From Marinobacter azerbaijanicus (lineage in GTDB: Bacteria > Pseudomonadota > Gammaproteobacteria > Pseudomonadales > Oleiphilaceae): a DNA stretch of 64,000 bases. Every line of letters begins with the position of its first letter. Position 1 is the first letter of the stretch. Where the stretch lies: positions 434,001 to 498,000 of the forward strand of contig NZ_JASSVS010000003.1 of the NCBI RefSeq assembly GCF_030250645.1, written 5' to 3'. Below are positions 1 to 7,463 of this stretch, in pieces. Position numbers and translations under genes: made by a program. The notes beneath the pieces were generated by a model. It did no database searches. It saw only the letters and a list, made by a program, of their open reading frames with translations, and had not been told where the DNA came from.

Positions 1-939
1 TTTCTCGTTGGCTTTATACATAGCCTGGAAGATGTCGTTCGGGAACTGCTTGATCTCCACGTTCGGGTATTCTTCCCTGATATTTGCCCAGGCCTCTGCG
101 TTGGCATGCTGTGAGTGAACCAGCATGTCGTAGGACGCTGTGCGCATCGCTATGCGCATGATTTCCTGGAGGTCTGCGGGCAGTTTATCCCATACCTTCT
201 TGTTGACCAGAAACTGCAGCTCGGTGGCAGGCTCATGCCAGCCGGTGTAGTAGTAATCAGCGATCTGCTGGAAACCAAGGCGCAGATCCAGTGCCGGGCC
301 TACCCATTCCACTGCATCAATGGTGTTGCGTTCCAGAGCGGTGTAAAGCTCGCCTGGAGGAATGTTCGTCGGGTTGACGCCGACTTCCGCGAAGACTTCG
401 CCCGCGAAGCCCGGAATACGCATTTTCAGGCCATCCAGGTCATCCAGTGACTTGATTTCCTTGCGGAACCAACCACCCATCTGGACGCCGGTGTTGCCGC
501 CGGGGAAGGAGAGCATGTTGTGTGGTTCATACACTTCCTGCATCAGCTCCATGCCGCCACCGTGGTAAAACCAGGCGTATTGTTCCATGGCGTTCATGCC
601 GAAGGGCATGCTGGTGAAAAACAGGGTGTTGGGGACCTTTCCCTTCCAGTAGTAGGAAGCGGAGTGCCCCATGTCGTACTGGCCGGCCTTGACCATATCA
701 AACACACCCAGAGGGGCTTTGTGCTTGTTGGCGGAATCAATGCGTACCTTGAGCCGTCCGTCGGACATTTTTTCGACGCGCTCGGCGAAGTTTTTGGTGG
801 TGTCACCAAAGATTGGAAAGTTGGGCCCCCAGGTTTCTGCCAGGCGCAGTGTAAAGGTTTCTTGAGCGAGGGCTTGTGTGGAAGCAAAGGTGGTTGCTAC
901 AGCCAGCACAGCCGCGGATAGAACAGAACGGATCTTCAT
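1..939 (-). CDS. TRAP transporter solute-binding protein, DctP/TakP type (3' end outside window)
   Basis: Periplasmic substrate-binding subunit of a TRAP transporter, which would hand a carboxylate to a DctQ/DctM membrane pair. I translated it by hand from the minus strand: 313 codons are present and the frame is open to the window edge, so the C-terminus is missing. It opens with a Sec signal peptide (about 1-25, ending ALA-QE). Arg174 in KMRIPG is where the family binds the substrate carboxylate, and EWVGP at 211-215 is typical of the TakP (2-oxo acid / monocarboxylate) branch. The membrane subunits should lie left of the window. The exact ligand cannot be read from sequence. Confidence 0.88.
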   Translation of the reverse strand, partial: MKIRSVLSAAVLAVATTFASTQALAQETFTLRLAETWGPNFPIFGDTTKNFAERVEKMSDGRLKVRIDSANKHKAPLGVFDMVKAGQYDMGHSASYYWKGKVPNTLFFTSMPFGMNAMEQYAWFYHGGGMELMQEVYEPHNMLSFPGGNTGVQMGGWFRKEIKSLDDLDGLKMRIPGFAGEVFAEVGVNPTNIPPGELYTALERNTIDAVEWVGPALDLRLGFQQIADYYYTGWHEPATELQFLVNKKVWDKLPADLQEIMRIAMRTASYDMLVHSQHANAEAWANIREEYPNVEIKQFPNDIFQAMYKANEK

Positions 940-1062
940 TGCTCTTCTAGCCTCTTTTGTCGTTGTTTTGGTAAGAGCCCCTCCCATTTTGGGATGAGTA
1001 ACTCTTTACTGTAGGCCAACTTAGCAATAATCGACAGCCAACGGAATGAAAAACCGGTGTCT

Positions 1063-1080
1063 CTAAGACCTAGGTCTTAG
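1063..1080. promoter_or_regulatory. 18-bp perfect palindrome upstream of the TRAP gene
   Basis: CTAAGACCTAGGTCTTAG is perfectly self-complementary. It lies 124 bp upstream of the TRAP binding-protein start and about 40 bp past the stop of the radical SAM gene. No T-run follows on the minus strand, so an operator for the TRAP operon is likelier than a terminator. The cognate regulator is not visible. Confidence 0.4.
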
Positions 1081-1120
1081 CCCCTGTTGCCGTTTTTTAC
1101 TACCCCGGTGCGGGATAATG

Positions 1121-2182
1121 TCAAAACAGAGGTATTTGCTCACCGCCAGGCTTTCGGAAAAGGTCGGTGCGCAGTGGTTCTGCTTCATGCCGGCCGAGCC
1201 CCAGGCTTCTCGCTTTCCTGTTGAAGCGCTGACGTACCAGGTCGGCATAGGGTCCGGTTCCAGTCATTCTCTCGCCCCATCGTGACTCGTAACTCTTGCC
1301 TCCTCTCAGGTCCCGGATACGGGCCATGACGTGTTCGGCGCGTTGGGGGAAATGCCGTTGCAACCAGTCCTGAAACAGTTCGTCCAGTTCCAGGGGCAGG
1401 CGTAGCATGATCCAGCTTGCCCGCCCCGCACCTGCCCCGGCGGCGGCCTCCAGAATCGCTTCGATTTCGTGGTCGTTAATGAATGGAATTACCGGCCCAA
1501 GTATGATGCCAGTCGGTATTCCGGCGGCGTTGAGTTCACGAATGATTTTCAGGCGTGTGGCCGGCGCTGCAGCCCGGGGTTCCATTTGCCGCTTCAGGGT
1601 ATTGTCCAGAGTGGTAAGGCTGACACTGACCGAGCACAGGCCCTGGCCTGCCAGCTCCGATAACAGGTCCAGGTCGCGCAGAATCAGGGCTCCCTTGGTG
1701 ATAATGGTCACCGGGTGGCGGTACTCGGCCAATACCTTGAGTATGCCCCTGGTGATTTCCCGCTGTTTCTCCACCGGTTGATAGGCATCCGTGTTCATTC
1801 CCAGAGCGATGGGTGACACCCGATAACCGGGCTTGTCCAGTTCCTTGCGCAGCTGTTCGGCAGCATTGGGCTTGGCGATCAGGCGGGTTTCGAAGTCCAG
1901 CCCGGGGGACATGTCCCAGTACGCATGGGAGGGCCTTGCGAAGCAGTAGATGCACGCGTGCTCGCAACCTCGGTAGGGGTTTATGGACTGATCAAAAGGC
2001 ACGTCCGGGGATCGGTTCCGGCTGATGATTGAGCGTGCCCGCTCCTCCATCACTTCCGTAACCACGGAGTCGGGACAGGTTTCGTCAGTCGGGTCCTGAT
2101 ACCAGCCGTCGTCACTTTGGCGATCAGTGACGATGGGCTGGAAGCGGTTTTCCGGGTTGAGTGCTGTCCCTCGTGTCTTCAT
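1121..2182 (-). CDS. PA0069-family radical SAM protein
   Basis: Radical SAM enzyme of the SplB-related family found in many proteobacteria as PA0069-like proteins; the reaction is not established. The 4Fe-4S/SAM cluster motif is Cys73-x3-Cys77-x2-Cys80 in the context RGCEHACIYCFARPSH. Further radical SAM core features are the MNTDAYQPVE and SVSLTTLD segments. At 353 residues it is full length. A near-consensus LexA box sits 14 bp upstream of the ATG, so expression is probably DNA-damage induced. This fits a repair role, as spore photoproduct lyase is a relative, but the specific lesion is inference. It ends GGEQIPLF before a TGA stop. Confidence 0.88.
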   Translation of the reverse strand: MKTRGTALNPENRFQPIVTDRQSDDGWYQDPTDETCPDSVVTEVMEERARSIISRNRSPDVPFDQSINPYRGCEHACIYCFARPSHAYWDMSPGLDFETRLIAKPNAAEQLRKELDKPGYRVSPIALGMNTDAYQPVEKQREITRGILKVLAEYRHPVTIITKGALILRDLDLLSELAGQGLCSVSVSLTTLDNTLKRQMEPRAAAPATRLKIIRELNAAGIPTGIILGPVIPFINDHEIEAILEAAAGAGAGRASWIMLRLPLELDELFQDWLQRHFPQRAEHVMARIRDLRGGKSYESRWGERMTGTGPYADLVRQRFNRKARSLGLGRHEAEPLRTDLFRKPGGEQIPLF

Positions 2183-2196
2183 AACGGCATCCGATG

Positions 2197-2216
2197 TACT
2201 GTTTTTATATACAGTA
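2197..2216. promoter_or_regulatory. LexA-type SOS box
   Basis: TACTGTTTTTATATACAGTA has the CTGT-N8-ACAG core with TA flanks on both sides, almost the enterobacterial consensus. It ends 14 bp upstream of the radical SAM start codon, in a position to block transcription. The oppositely placed gene on the left side does not share it. Confidence 0.85.
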
Positions 2217-2265
2217 CTTCTAATGGTGCGAAAATGCCAGTTTTCCCTGTCAGGCCGGGTAAGCC

Positions 2266-2730
2266 TCAGACGTCATTCATTCTGCCGATCTGACTGGCCA
2301 ACCTCATGGCTTCGTGTTCTTCCATGGCTTTCAAGGATTCCACCAGCTCTTTCGCTTCCGGAATCTCTGCTTTGCCGGCAAGGCTGTCGTAAAGGTCGAT
2401 CAGTTGGTCATGGAATGCGAAGACTTCCCGCTCAATGCTCTCAAAGTCCAGACCAGCGTAATGATCATCGCAGATCTGGTGTGCTTTGATGCGTTTGTGT
2501 TCGTTGTCCAGATAATCGTAGATTCTTGTCTTCAGGGCTTTCGGGTCGGCCTGTTTCTCGAATTCGGCAGTAATGCGTGCGAGTTCGGATTCATGCTCCG
2601 CCAGGTAGCTCAGTAGCGCACTGGCACGTTCGTCCTGATTTTTCCCGGAACACTCCGACAGACATCGGGAGAGATTGGTATGGAGCTCAAGTGCCCAAGT
2701 GATCAGGTCTTCAAAGGTTTTTATGTCCAT
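2266..2730 (-). CDS. Small all-helical (ferritin-like?) protein
   Basis: A 154-residue soluble protein with no signal peptide. It is predicted almost entirely helical and rich in Glu, His and Leu. Glu-His pairs recur (YLAEHE near 45, EHKRIKAH near 78, FHDQL near 105, EEHEAMRLA near 137), the spacing seen in ferritin-like or hemerythrin-like four-helix bundles. I do not recognise a named family, so metal binding is a guess. It shares orientation with the SOS-boxed radical SAM gene but is separated from it by the LexA box, so it probably has its own promoter. A weak ribosome site precedes the ATG. Confidence 0.7.
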   Translation of the reverse strand: MDIKTFEDLITWALELHTNLSRCLSECSGKNQDERASALLSYLAEHESELARITAEFEKQADPKALKTRIYDYLDNEHKRIKAHQICDDHYAGLDFESIEREVFAFHDQLIDLYDSLAGKAEIPEAKELVESLKAMEEHEAMRLASQIGRMNDV

Positions 2731-2884
2731 TTACTGCGCTCCTTCATCGCACATTATCTAGTGAGCTGTTAATAGAATACCGATTATGCGAGTTTAGCGG
2801 ACATTGAGGGAAGTGTGCGATCATCCTCGGGGTTAATCTCTGCAATATCTGATCTGTGACTGCAGTCGGGAGATGGGAAAGCCA

Positions 2885-3958
2885 ATGTCAGAACACCCAC
2901 CACTGGGCATTATCGAAGGCTTCTATGGCCCGCTATGGAGCTGGGAGGAACGCCGACAACTCGTGCGGTCACTGGCGCCCCGCGGATACCGGAATTACTG
3001 GTATGCGCCCAAGGCTGATGCCTTTCTTCGCCGCCGCTGGAACGAGCCATACCCTGCGCCTGTGGCCCGTGAGTTGTCTGGTTTTGCTGACTTCTGTCGC
3101 GAGCAGGGTGTTCGGTTCGGTGTGGGTCTGAGTCCGTTTGAAGTCTTCAACAATTTCGATAATTCGGCAAAAACAGCATTGGCGGAGAAGTTGGCGTCTT
3201 TCGATAGACTGGGTATCTCCGATCTGGCCATCCTGTTTGATGACATGAGAAGCGATACGTCCGATCTGGCGGCGCGCCAGGCGGATATCATCCACTGGGT
3301 TGCCGAGAGAAGCGGATCAGAACAGCTGACGGTGTGCCCCAGCTATTATTCCGACGATCCGGTGCTGGACCGGGTGTTTGGTGACCGTCCCGCCCACTAT
3401 CTGGAGGATCTGGGCAGGGCGCTGGATCCGTCAGTTCAGGTATTCTGGACAGGAGAGGAAGTCTGTTCCCGGGAAATAACGCCGGGCCATCTCCAGCGCG
3501 TTTCCGAAGCACTGAGGCGAAAGCCGGTGCTATGGGATAACTACCCGGTGAACGACGGTGACAGGATGTCCCGTCATCTGCATTTGCGGGCGTTCACCGG
3601 AAGGCCCGCCGCCAACAGTCAGTACCTTGCTGGCCATGCTATTAACCCCGCCCTGCAGCCGACTCTTACGACCATACCTGCGATCACGCTGTCGCGCAGC
3701 TACGAGCAGGCGGAAGGATATCAGTATGGCCAGGCATTCTATCAGGCCGCTGAAGAGGTGTTGGGTAAGAAACTGGCGCGGCAGGTCGCTGCTGACCTGC
3801 TTGTGCTGGAAGATGCGGGGCTTGCAAGAATCAGCGGTGAACGTCACCAGGCACTGGTTGAGTCCTATTCCCGCTTTGATCACCCGGCTGCAAGGGAAAT
3901 TCTGCGCTGGTTGGCCGGGGAGTACCAGGTCACCGATGAAATGGTGCAGACGCAGTAG
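2885..3958 (+). CDS. GH84 beta-N-acetylglucosaminidase domain protein
   Basis: Glycoside hydrolase of family 84 (O-GlcNAcase/hyaluronidase-like), expected to cleave terminal beta-GlcNAc by substrate-assisted catalysis. The family opening GIIEGFYGPLWSW is at 8-20, and the paired catalytic acids Asp119-Asp120 lie in LFDDMRSD. VFWTGEEVCS and LWDNYPVND are further subsite motifs. There is no signal peptide and no extra binding domain, so it looks like a cytoplasmic stand-alone catalytic domain of 357 residues. I prefer the ATG at 2885 (GGGAAA just upstream) to the in-frame ATG at 2873, which abuts its ribosome site. No sugar transporter or chitin genes are adjacent, so the substrate is unknown. 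Confidence 0.85.
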   Translation: MSEHPPLGIIEGFYGPLWSWEERRQLVRSLAPRGYRNYWYAPKADAFLRRRWNEPYPAPVARELSGFADFCREQGVRFGVGLSPFEVFNNFDNSAKTALAEKLASFDRLGISDLAILFDDMRSDTSDLAARQADIIHWVAERSGSEQLTVCPSYYSDDPVLDRVFGDRPAHYLEDLGRALDPSVQVFWTGEEVCSREITPGHLQRVSEALRRKPVLWDNYPVNDGDRMSRHLHLRAFTGRPAANSQYLAGHAINPALQPTLTTIPAITLSRSYEQAEGYQYGQAFYQAAEEVLGKKLARQVAADLLVLEDAGLARISGERHQALVESYSRFDHPAAREILRWLAGEYQVTDEMVQTQ

Positions 3959-3968
3959 TCCAGGGTTG

Positions 3969-4679
3969 TCAGTTAAGGTAATACTCAACCGTGGTCACCA
4001 CCCTGACAGTCTTGACAGGCTGCTGGCCCTCGCTGATGCCGGGTGCCTGGTCCCTGGCGAGAATCTGGAATACCCCCTGGTTGGCCCGTCGTAGCTCACC
4101 CAGTTCGGTTCCGGCGTCCCGGGCAAACTGTACGGCGCTTTCACGCGCAGATGCAGTTGCGTCTGCGATCATTTCCGGCTTGATGTCGTTCAGACTGTTG
4201 AACAGGTAAGTGGGCCCGCCAGGACCATAATCGGAGGACAGAATGACACCGGAATCTACCAGCTCGCTGACTGACTGTGCGGCCTGACGAATACGATCAA
4301 CAGCCTCACTGCGCACCATCAGGGTCTGGTTGATAATGAATTTCTGGCCGTTATCGCTGCCCTGGTAGGGGTTGGCGCGGGTGTCAGTTACATCAAGGCG
4401 CTGCAGTTCCACCGCGTCGGTATCGATGGCCTGCAGCTTCAGAAATGCCATGATGCTTTCGTTGCTATTGCGAGCGTTTTCCCGGGCTTCATCCAGAGTA
4501 TCCCCTGTGGCCACGAATCGTAGCGGCCAAAGCGCCAGGTCTGCCTTGACCTCCCGTTCCGCGACACCTTTGACAGTCACAAAACGGTCGCCGGTTCGCA
4601 GCCCGGTCAGGCCATCGGCAATCAGTGACGCAGAAATAATGGCGGCAACGGCCAGGATCAGTGTGGGCAGAAGTTTCAT
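3969..4679 (-). CDS. SIMPL-domain (DUF541) exported protein
   Basis: Periplasmic or membrane-anchored protein of the SIMPL/DUF541 family (relatives: E. coli YggE, Brucella BP26). It has a hydrophobic N-terminus at about 3-22 (LLPTLILAVAAIISASLIA), then the SIMPL start TVKGVAEREVKAD and its usual SSDYGPGGPTYLF region. The role of the family is loosely defined, with links to oxidative stress. The ATG at 4679 is preferred over one 60 bp upstream because GGAAG precedes it at good spacing and it begins the signal sequence. It runs convergently into the GH84 gene with only 10 bp between stops. Confidence 0.82.
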   Translation of the reverse strand: MKLLPTLILAVAAIISASLIADGLTGLRTGDRFVTVKGVAEREVKADLALWPLRFVATGDTLDEARENARNSNESIMAFLKLQAIDTDAVELQRLDVTDTRANPYQGSDNGQKFIINQTLMVRSEAVDRIRQAAQSVSELVDSGVILSSDYGPGGPTYLFNSLNDIKPEMIADATASARESAVQFARDAGTELGELRRANQGVFQILARDQAPGISEGQQPVKTVRVVTTVEYYLN

Positions 4680-4755
4680 CACGGCTTCCTTGTGGGTTAA
4701 TCCGGGGAACACGATCGCCGTAAATGCCGGGGGCGTCAAGCGCCCCCGTGGAGCG

Positions 4756-6492
4756 TTAGCTTGTTGCAGCCACCTCGGCCTTTCCCACCTTGATCATTGC
4801 GTAGCCGAACCCGATCACCAGTGAACCGATGGCAATGGCTGCCACATAGGGCAGCACCGCGCTGACAGCATTGGGGATGGCCAGTACAAACAGACCGCCG
4901 TGGGGGGCCATCAGCTTCACCGCGAACAGCATGGACAGGGCACCGGTGATAGCGCCGCCCACCATGCACACCGGAATAACCCGTAAGGGGTCCTTTGCCA
5001 TAAAGGGGATGGCGCCTTCCGAGATAAAGCACAGGCCCAATACGAATGACGCGCGCCCGGCCTGCCGCTCGGCCTCGGCAAACTTCGCTCGGGCGACAAA
5101 GCTGGCTACGCCCATGCCGATGGCCGGCACCATGCCGGCGGCCATGATCGCTGCCATGGGAGCCGAACCCCCGCTGCCTTCCGACAGCAGGCCGACCCCG
5201 AAGGTGTAGGCAGCCTTATTCACCGGCCCACCCAGGTCAAAGCACATCATGGCTCCGAGAATACCGCCCAGCAGGATGGCGTTGGTGGTGCCCATACCCT
5301 CAAGGAAACTGGTCAGCCCGCTCATCAGCGCAGCGGCAGGCTCACCGATCACGTAGATCATGCCCAGGCCGGTCACCAGGCTGGCCAGCAACGGGATGAT
5401 CAGGATGGGTTTGAGGGATTCAATGCTCTCCGGCATTGGCAGTTTCTGGCTGATAAAGCGGGCCACGTAACCGGCGAGGAAGCCTGCAATGATACCGCCC
5501 AGGAAGCCTGCACCGAGCGTCCCGGCCAGGTAGCCGCCGATCATGCCCGGCGCCAGGCCCGGCCTGTCGGCAATGGACCAGGCAATGTAGCCGGCCAGTA
5601 GTGGAATCATCAACTGGAACGCCGTACCGCCGCCGATCTGCATCAATGCCGCTGCAAGGGTGCCTTCCTCTTCAAATGCGTCAATGCCGAAAACGAACGA
5701 CAGGGCAATCAGCAGGCCTCCCGCCACCACCATTGGCAGCATGAAGGAAACACCTGTGAGCAGATGCTTGTAAGGGCCGCGACTCTCGCCGCCTCCCGCT
5801 GCCGCCCTTTTCTTCTGGTCATCCTCGACGGTGGCGTTGGCAAGTGCCTCGTCGATGGTTGGTCCCGGCTTTTTCAGGGCATTGCCGGTGGAGGTGCGCC
5901 ACAATGGCTTGCCGGCAAAACGGCTGGGGTCCACTTCGATATCGCAGGCCAGAATCACCACATCCGCCGCCTCGATTTCCGCTGCTGTCAGGGGGTCCTG
6001 GGCGCCCACGGAGCCCTGGGTTTCCACGCGTATCTGGTGTCCCGCTGCCGTGGCTGCGCCGGTCAGAGCCTCTGCCGCCATGAAGGTATGGGCAACCCCA
6101 GTGGGGCAGGCGGTCACTGCGACGATACGCTTGCCAGCGGACTCCGGGGCAGGGGCCTCCGCTGCCTGTGTTTCTGAAGGCTGATAGGGAACGGCCTGCT
6201 GTTCGGCCTGCTCCAGCACACGTGTCGGGTCGGGCAGGGCGGCGGTGACCGGAAGCTGGTAAAGGCGCTTGCCAGCATAGGTGCTCAGGTCTGTGGGCGT
6301 TCCCGTGGCGGCGATCACCAGGTCAGCGGAAGCGATTGTCTCCTCGGAAAGCGAAGACGCCGGTTGCTGCTGATTGCGGATGTCGGTGCTGGTTTCCCAG
6401 CCTTTCTGGTGTGCCGCACGTTCCAGGGCCCGGGCCGCCAGGAAACTGGTGGCAACGCCCTGGGGGCAGGCAGTGACGATGATAAGTTTCAT
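4756..6492 (-). CDS. fruA: PTS fructose transporter subunit IIBC
   Basis: Membrane permease and phosphotransfer subunit that imports fructose as fructose 1-phosphate. Two IIB domains lie at the N-terminus, each starting with a Cys-Pro loop. The first is TACPQGVATSF near residue 8; the second, TACPTGVAHTFMAAEAL, carries the likely phosphorylated Cys. A IIC domain of eight or more membrane segments follows. The ATG at 6492 overlaps the fruK stop (ATGA), so translation is coupled. A longer open frame to 6615 has no family support. It is the last gene of fruB-fruK-fruA, controlled by FruR from the divergent promoter. Confidence 0.95.
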   Translation of the reverse strand: MKLIIVTACPQGVATSFLAARALERAAHQKGWETSTDIRNQQQPASSLSEETIASADLVIAATGTPTDLSTYAGKRLYQLPVTAALPDPTRVLEQAEQQAVPYQPSETQAAEAPAPESAGKRIVAVTACPTGVAHTFMAAEALTGAATAAGHQIRVETQGSVGAQDPLTAAEIEAADVVILACDIEVDPSRFAGKPLWRTSTGNALKKPGPTIDEALANATVEDDQKKRAAAGGGESRGPYKHLLTGVSFMLPMVVAGGLLIALSFVFGIDAFEEEGTLAAALMQIGGGTAFQLMIPLLAGYIAWSIADRPGLAPGMIGGYLAGTLGAGFLGGIIAGFLAGYVARFISQKLPMPESIESLKPILIIPLLASLVTGLGMIYVIGEPAAALMSGLTSFLEGMGTTNAILLGGILGAMMCFDLGGPVNKAAYTFGVGLLSEGSGGSAPMAAIMAAGMVPAIGMGVASFVARAKFAEAERQAGRASFVLGLCFISEGAIPFMAKDPLRVIPVCMVGGAITGALSMLFAVKLMAPHGGLFVLAIPNAVSAVLPYVAAIAIGSLVIGFGYAMIKVGKAEVAATS

Positions 6493-7463
6493 AATGGCAT
6501 CTCCCCATTGTTGTTGTGCCCGGGCCAGGGGGTGAAGAGAGTGACGCGGGTTTGCTGGATCAGTTGGGTGAAGTCCGCGGCGTGGGGGTTGCCAACGCCA
6601 ACGTGTCGAACGCATTCCGCAGAAAGCGCGGTAGCTGTAGCCAGAACCTGTTCGGGCTGATGCCCCTGAAGCAGGCCGTGGATGATGCCGGCCAGCAGGG
6701 TGTCGCCCGCACAGACCGTGCTGGAGGCGGATACCGGGGGTGGAAAGGCCCGCCAGTTACCCTGGGGCGACAACCAGAGCACGCCCTTCTCGCCCATGGA
6801 AACCACGACATGGGCAATGCCGCAATCCTGAAGCGAGCGAGCGGCTCCAGCGATGGCGTCAAGGCTTTCCAGCGGGCGACCGGCCCATTCGGCCAGTTCA
6901 TCCACATTGGGCTTGATGCCGTCAGGCAGGGCCTGAAGCCCGGCTTCCAGGGCCGCGCCGCTGGTATCCAGCCAAACGGGAATTCTGGCGGAGCGGGCCA
7001 GGATGACCAGTTCAGTCAGGGCGTGGGGCAGAAAGCCGCCAGGGAGGCTGCCGGCAATGGCAACTGCGTCGTATTCGCCTGACAATGAATCAAGACAGGA
7101 TTTCAGATGTTCAGCTGCCTCAGCTGGAGCAACGAACCCGGTGCCATTGAGGTCCGTTATCCGACCACTGTCTTCGGCAATCTTCACATTGACGCGGTTC
7201 TGGCCAGGCACACGCACGAAACGGTCTTCGAGATTTTCCGATACGAAGAGGCGTTCGAAAGGCGCTGCGTTGATTTCGCCCAGCAGGCCGGACACGGCTA
7301 CGGTATGGCCAAGACTGGACAAAACGCGGCCCAGGTTAATGCCTTTGCCAGCCGGGTCCAGGCGCGTGGTCCGCGCGCGGTTGACGCTGCCAAGTTTGAC
7401 GCTGTCGGCTTCAACGTTCAGGTCCAGCGCAGGGTTGAGTGTAATGGTGAGTATGCGGGCCAT
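6489..7463 (-). CDS. fruK: 1-phosphofructokinase
   Basis: PfkB-family sugar kinase that converts fructose 1-phosphate to fructose 1,6-bisphosphate after PTS uptake. It has the N-terminal ITLNPALDLN, the first PfkB signature around GKGINLGRVLSSLG (about 40-53), and the C-terminal VCAGDTLLAGIIHGLL motif with the catalytic Asp (near 250). The length of 324 residues is typical. Its ATG overlaps the fruB stop by one base (TAATG), and its own stop overlaps the fruA start, so all three genes form one tightly coupled message. Confidence 0.95.
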   Translation of the reverse strand: MARILTITLNPALDLNVEADSVKLGSVNRARTTRLDPAGKGINLGRVLSSLGHTVAVSGLLGEINAAPFERLFVSENLEDRFVRVPGQNRVNVKIAEDSGRITDLNGTGFVAPAEAAEHLKSCLDSLSGEYDAVAIAGSLPGGFLPHALTELVILARSARIPVWLDTSGAALEAGLQALPDGIKPNVDELAEWAGRPLESLDAIAGAARSLQDCGIAHVVVSMGEKGVLWLSPQGNWRAFPPPVSASSTVCAGDTLLAGIIHGLLQGHQPEQVLATATALSAECVRHVGVGNPHAADFTQLIQQTRVTLFTPWPGHNNNGEMPL

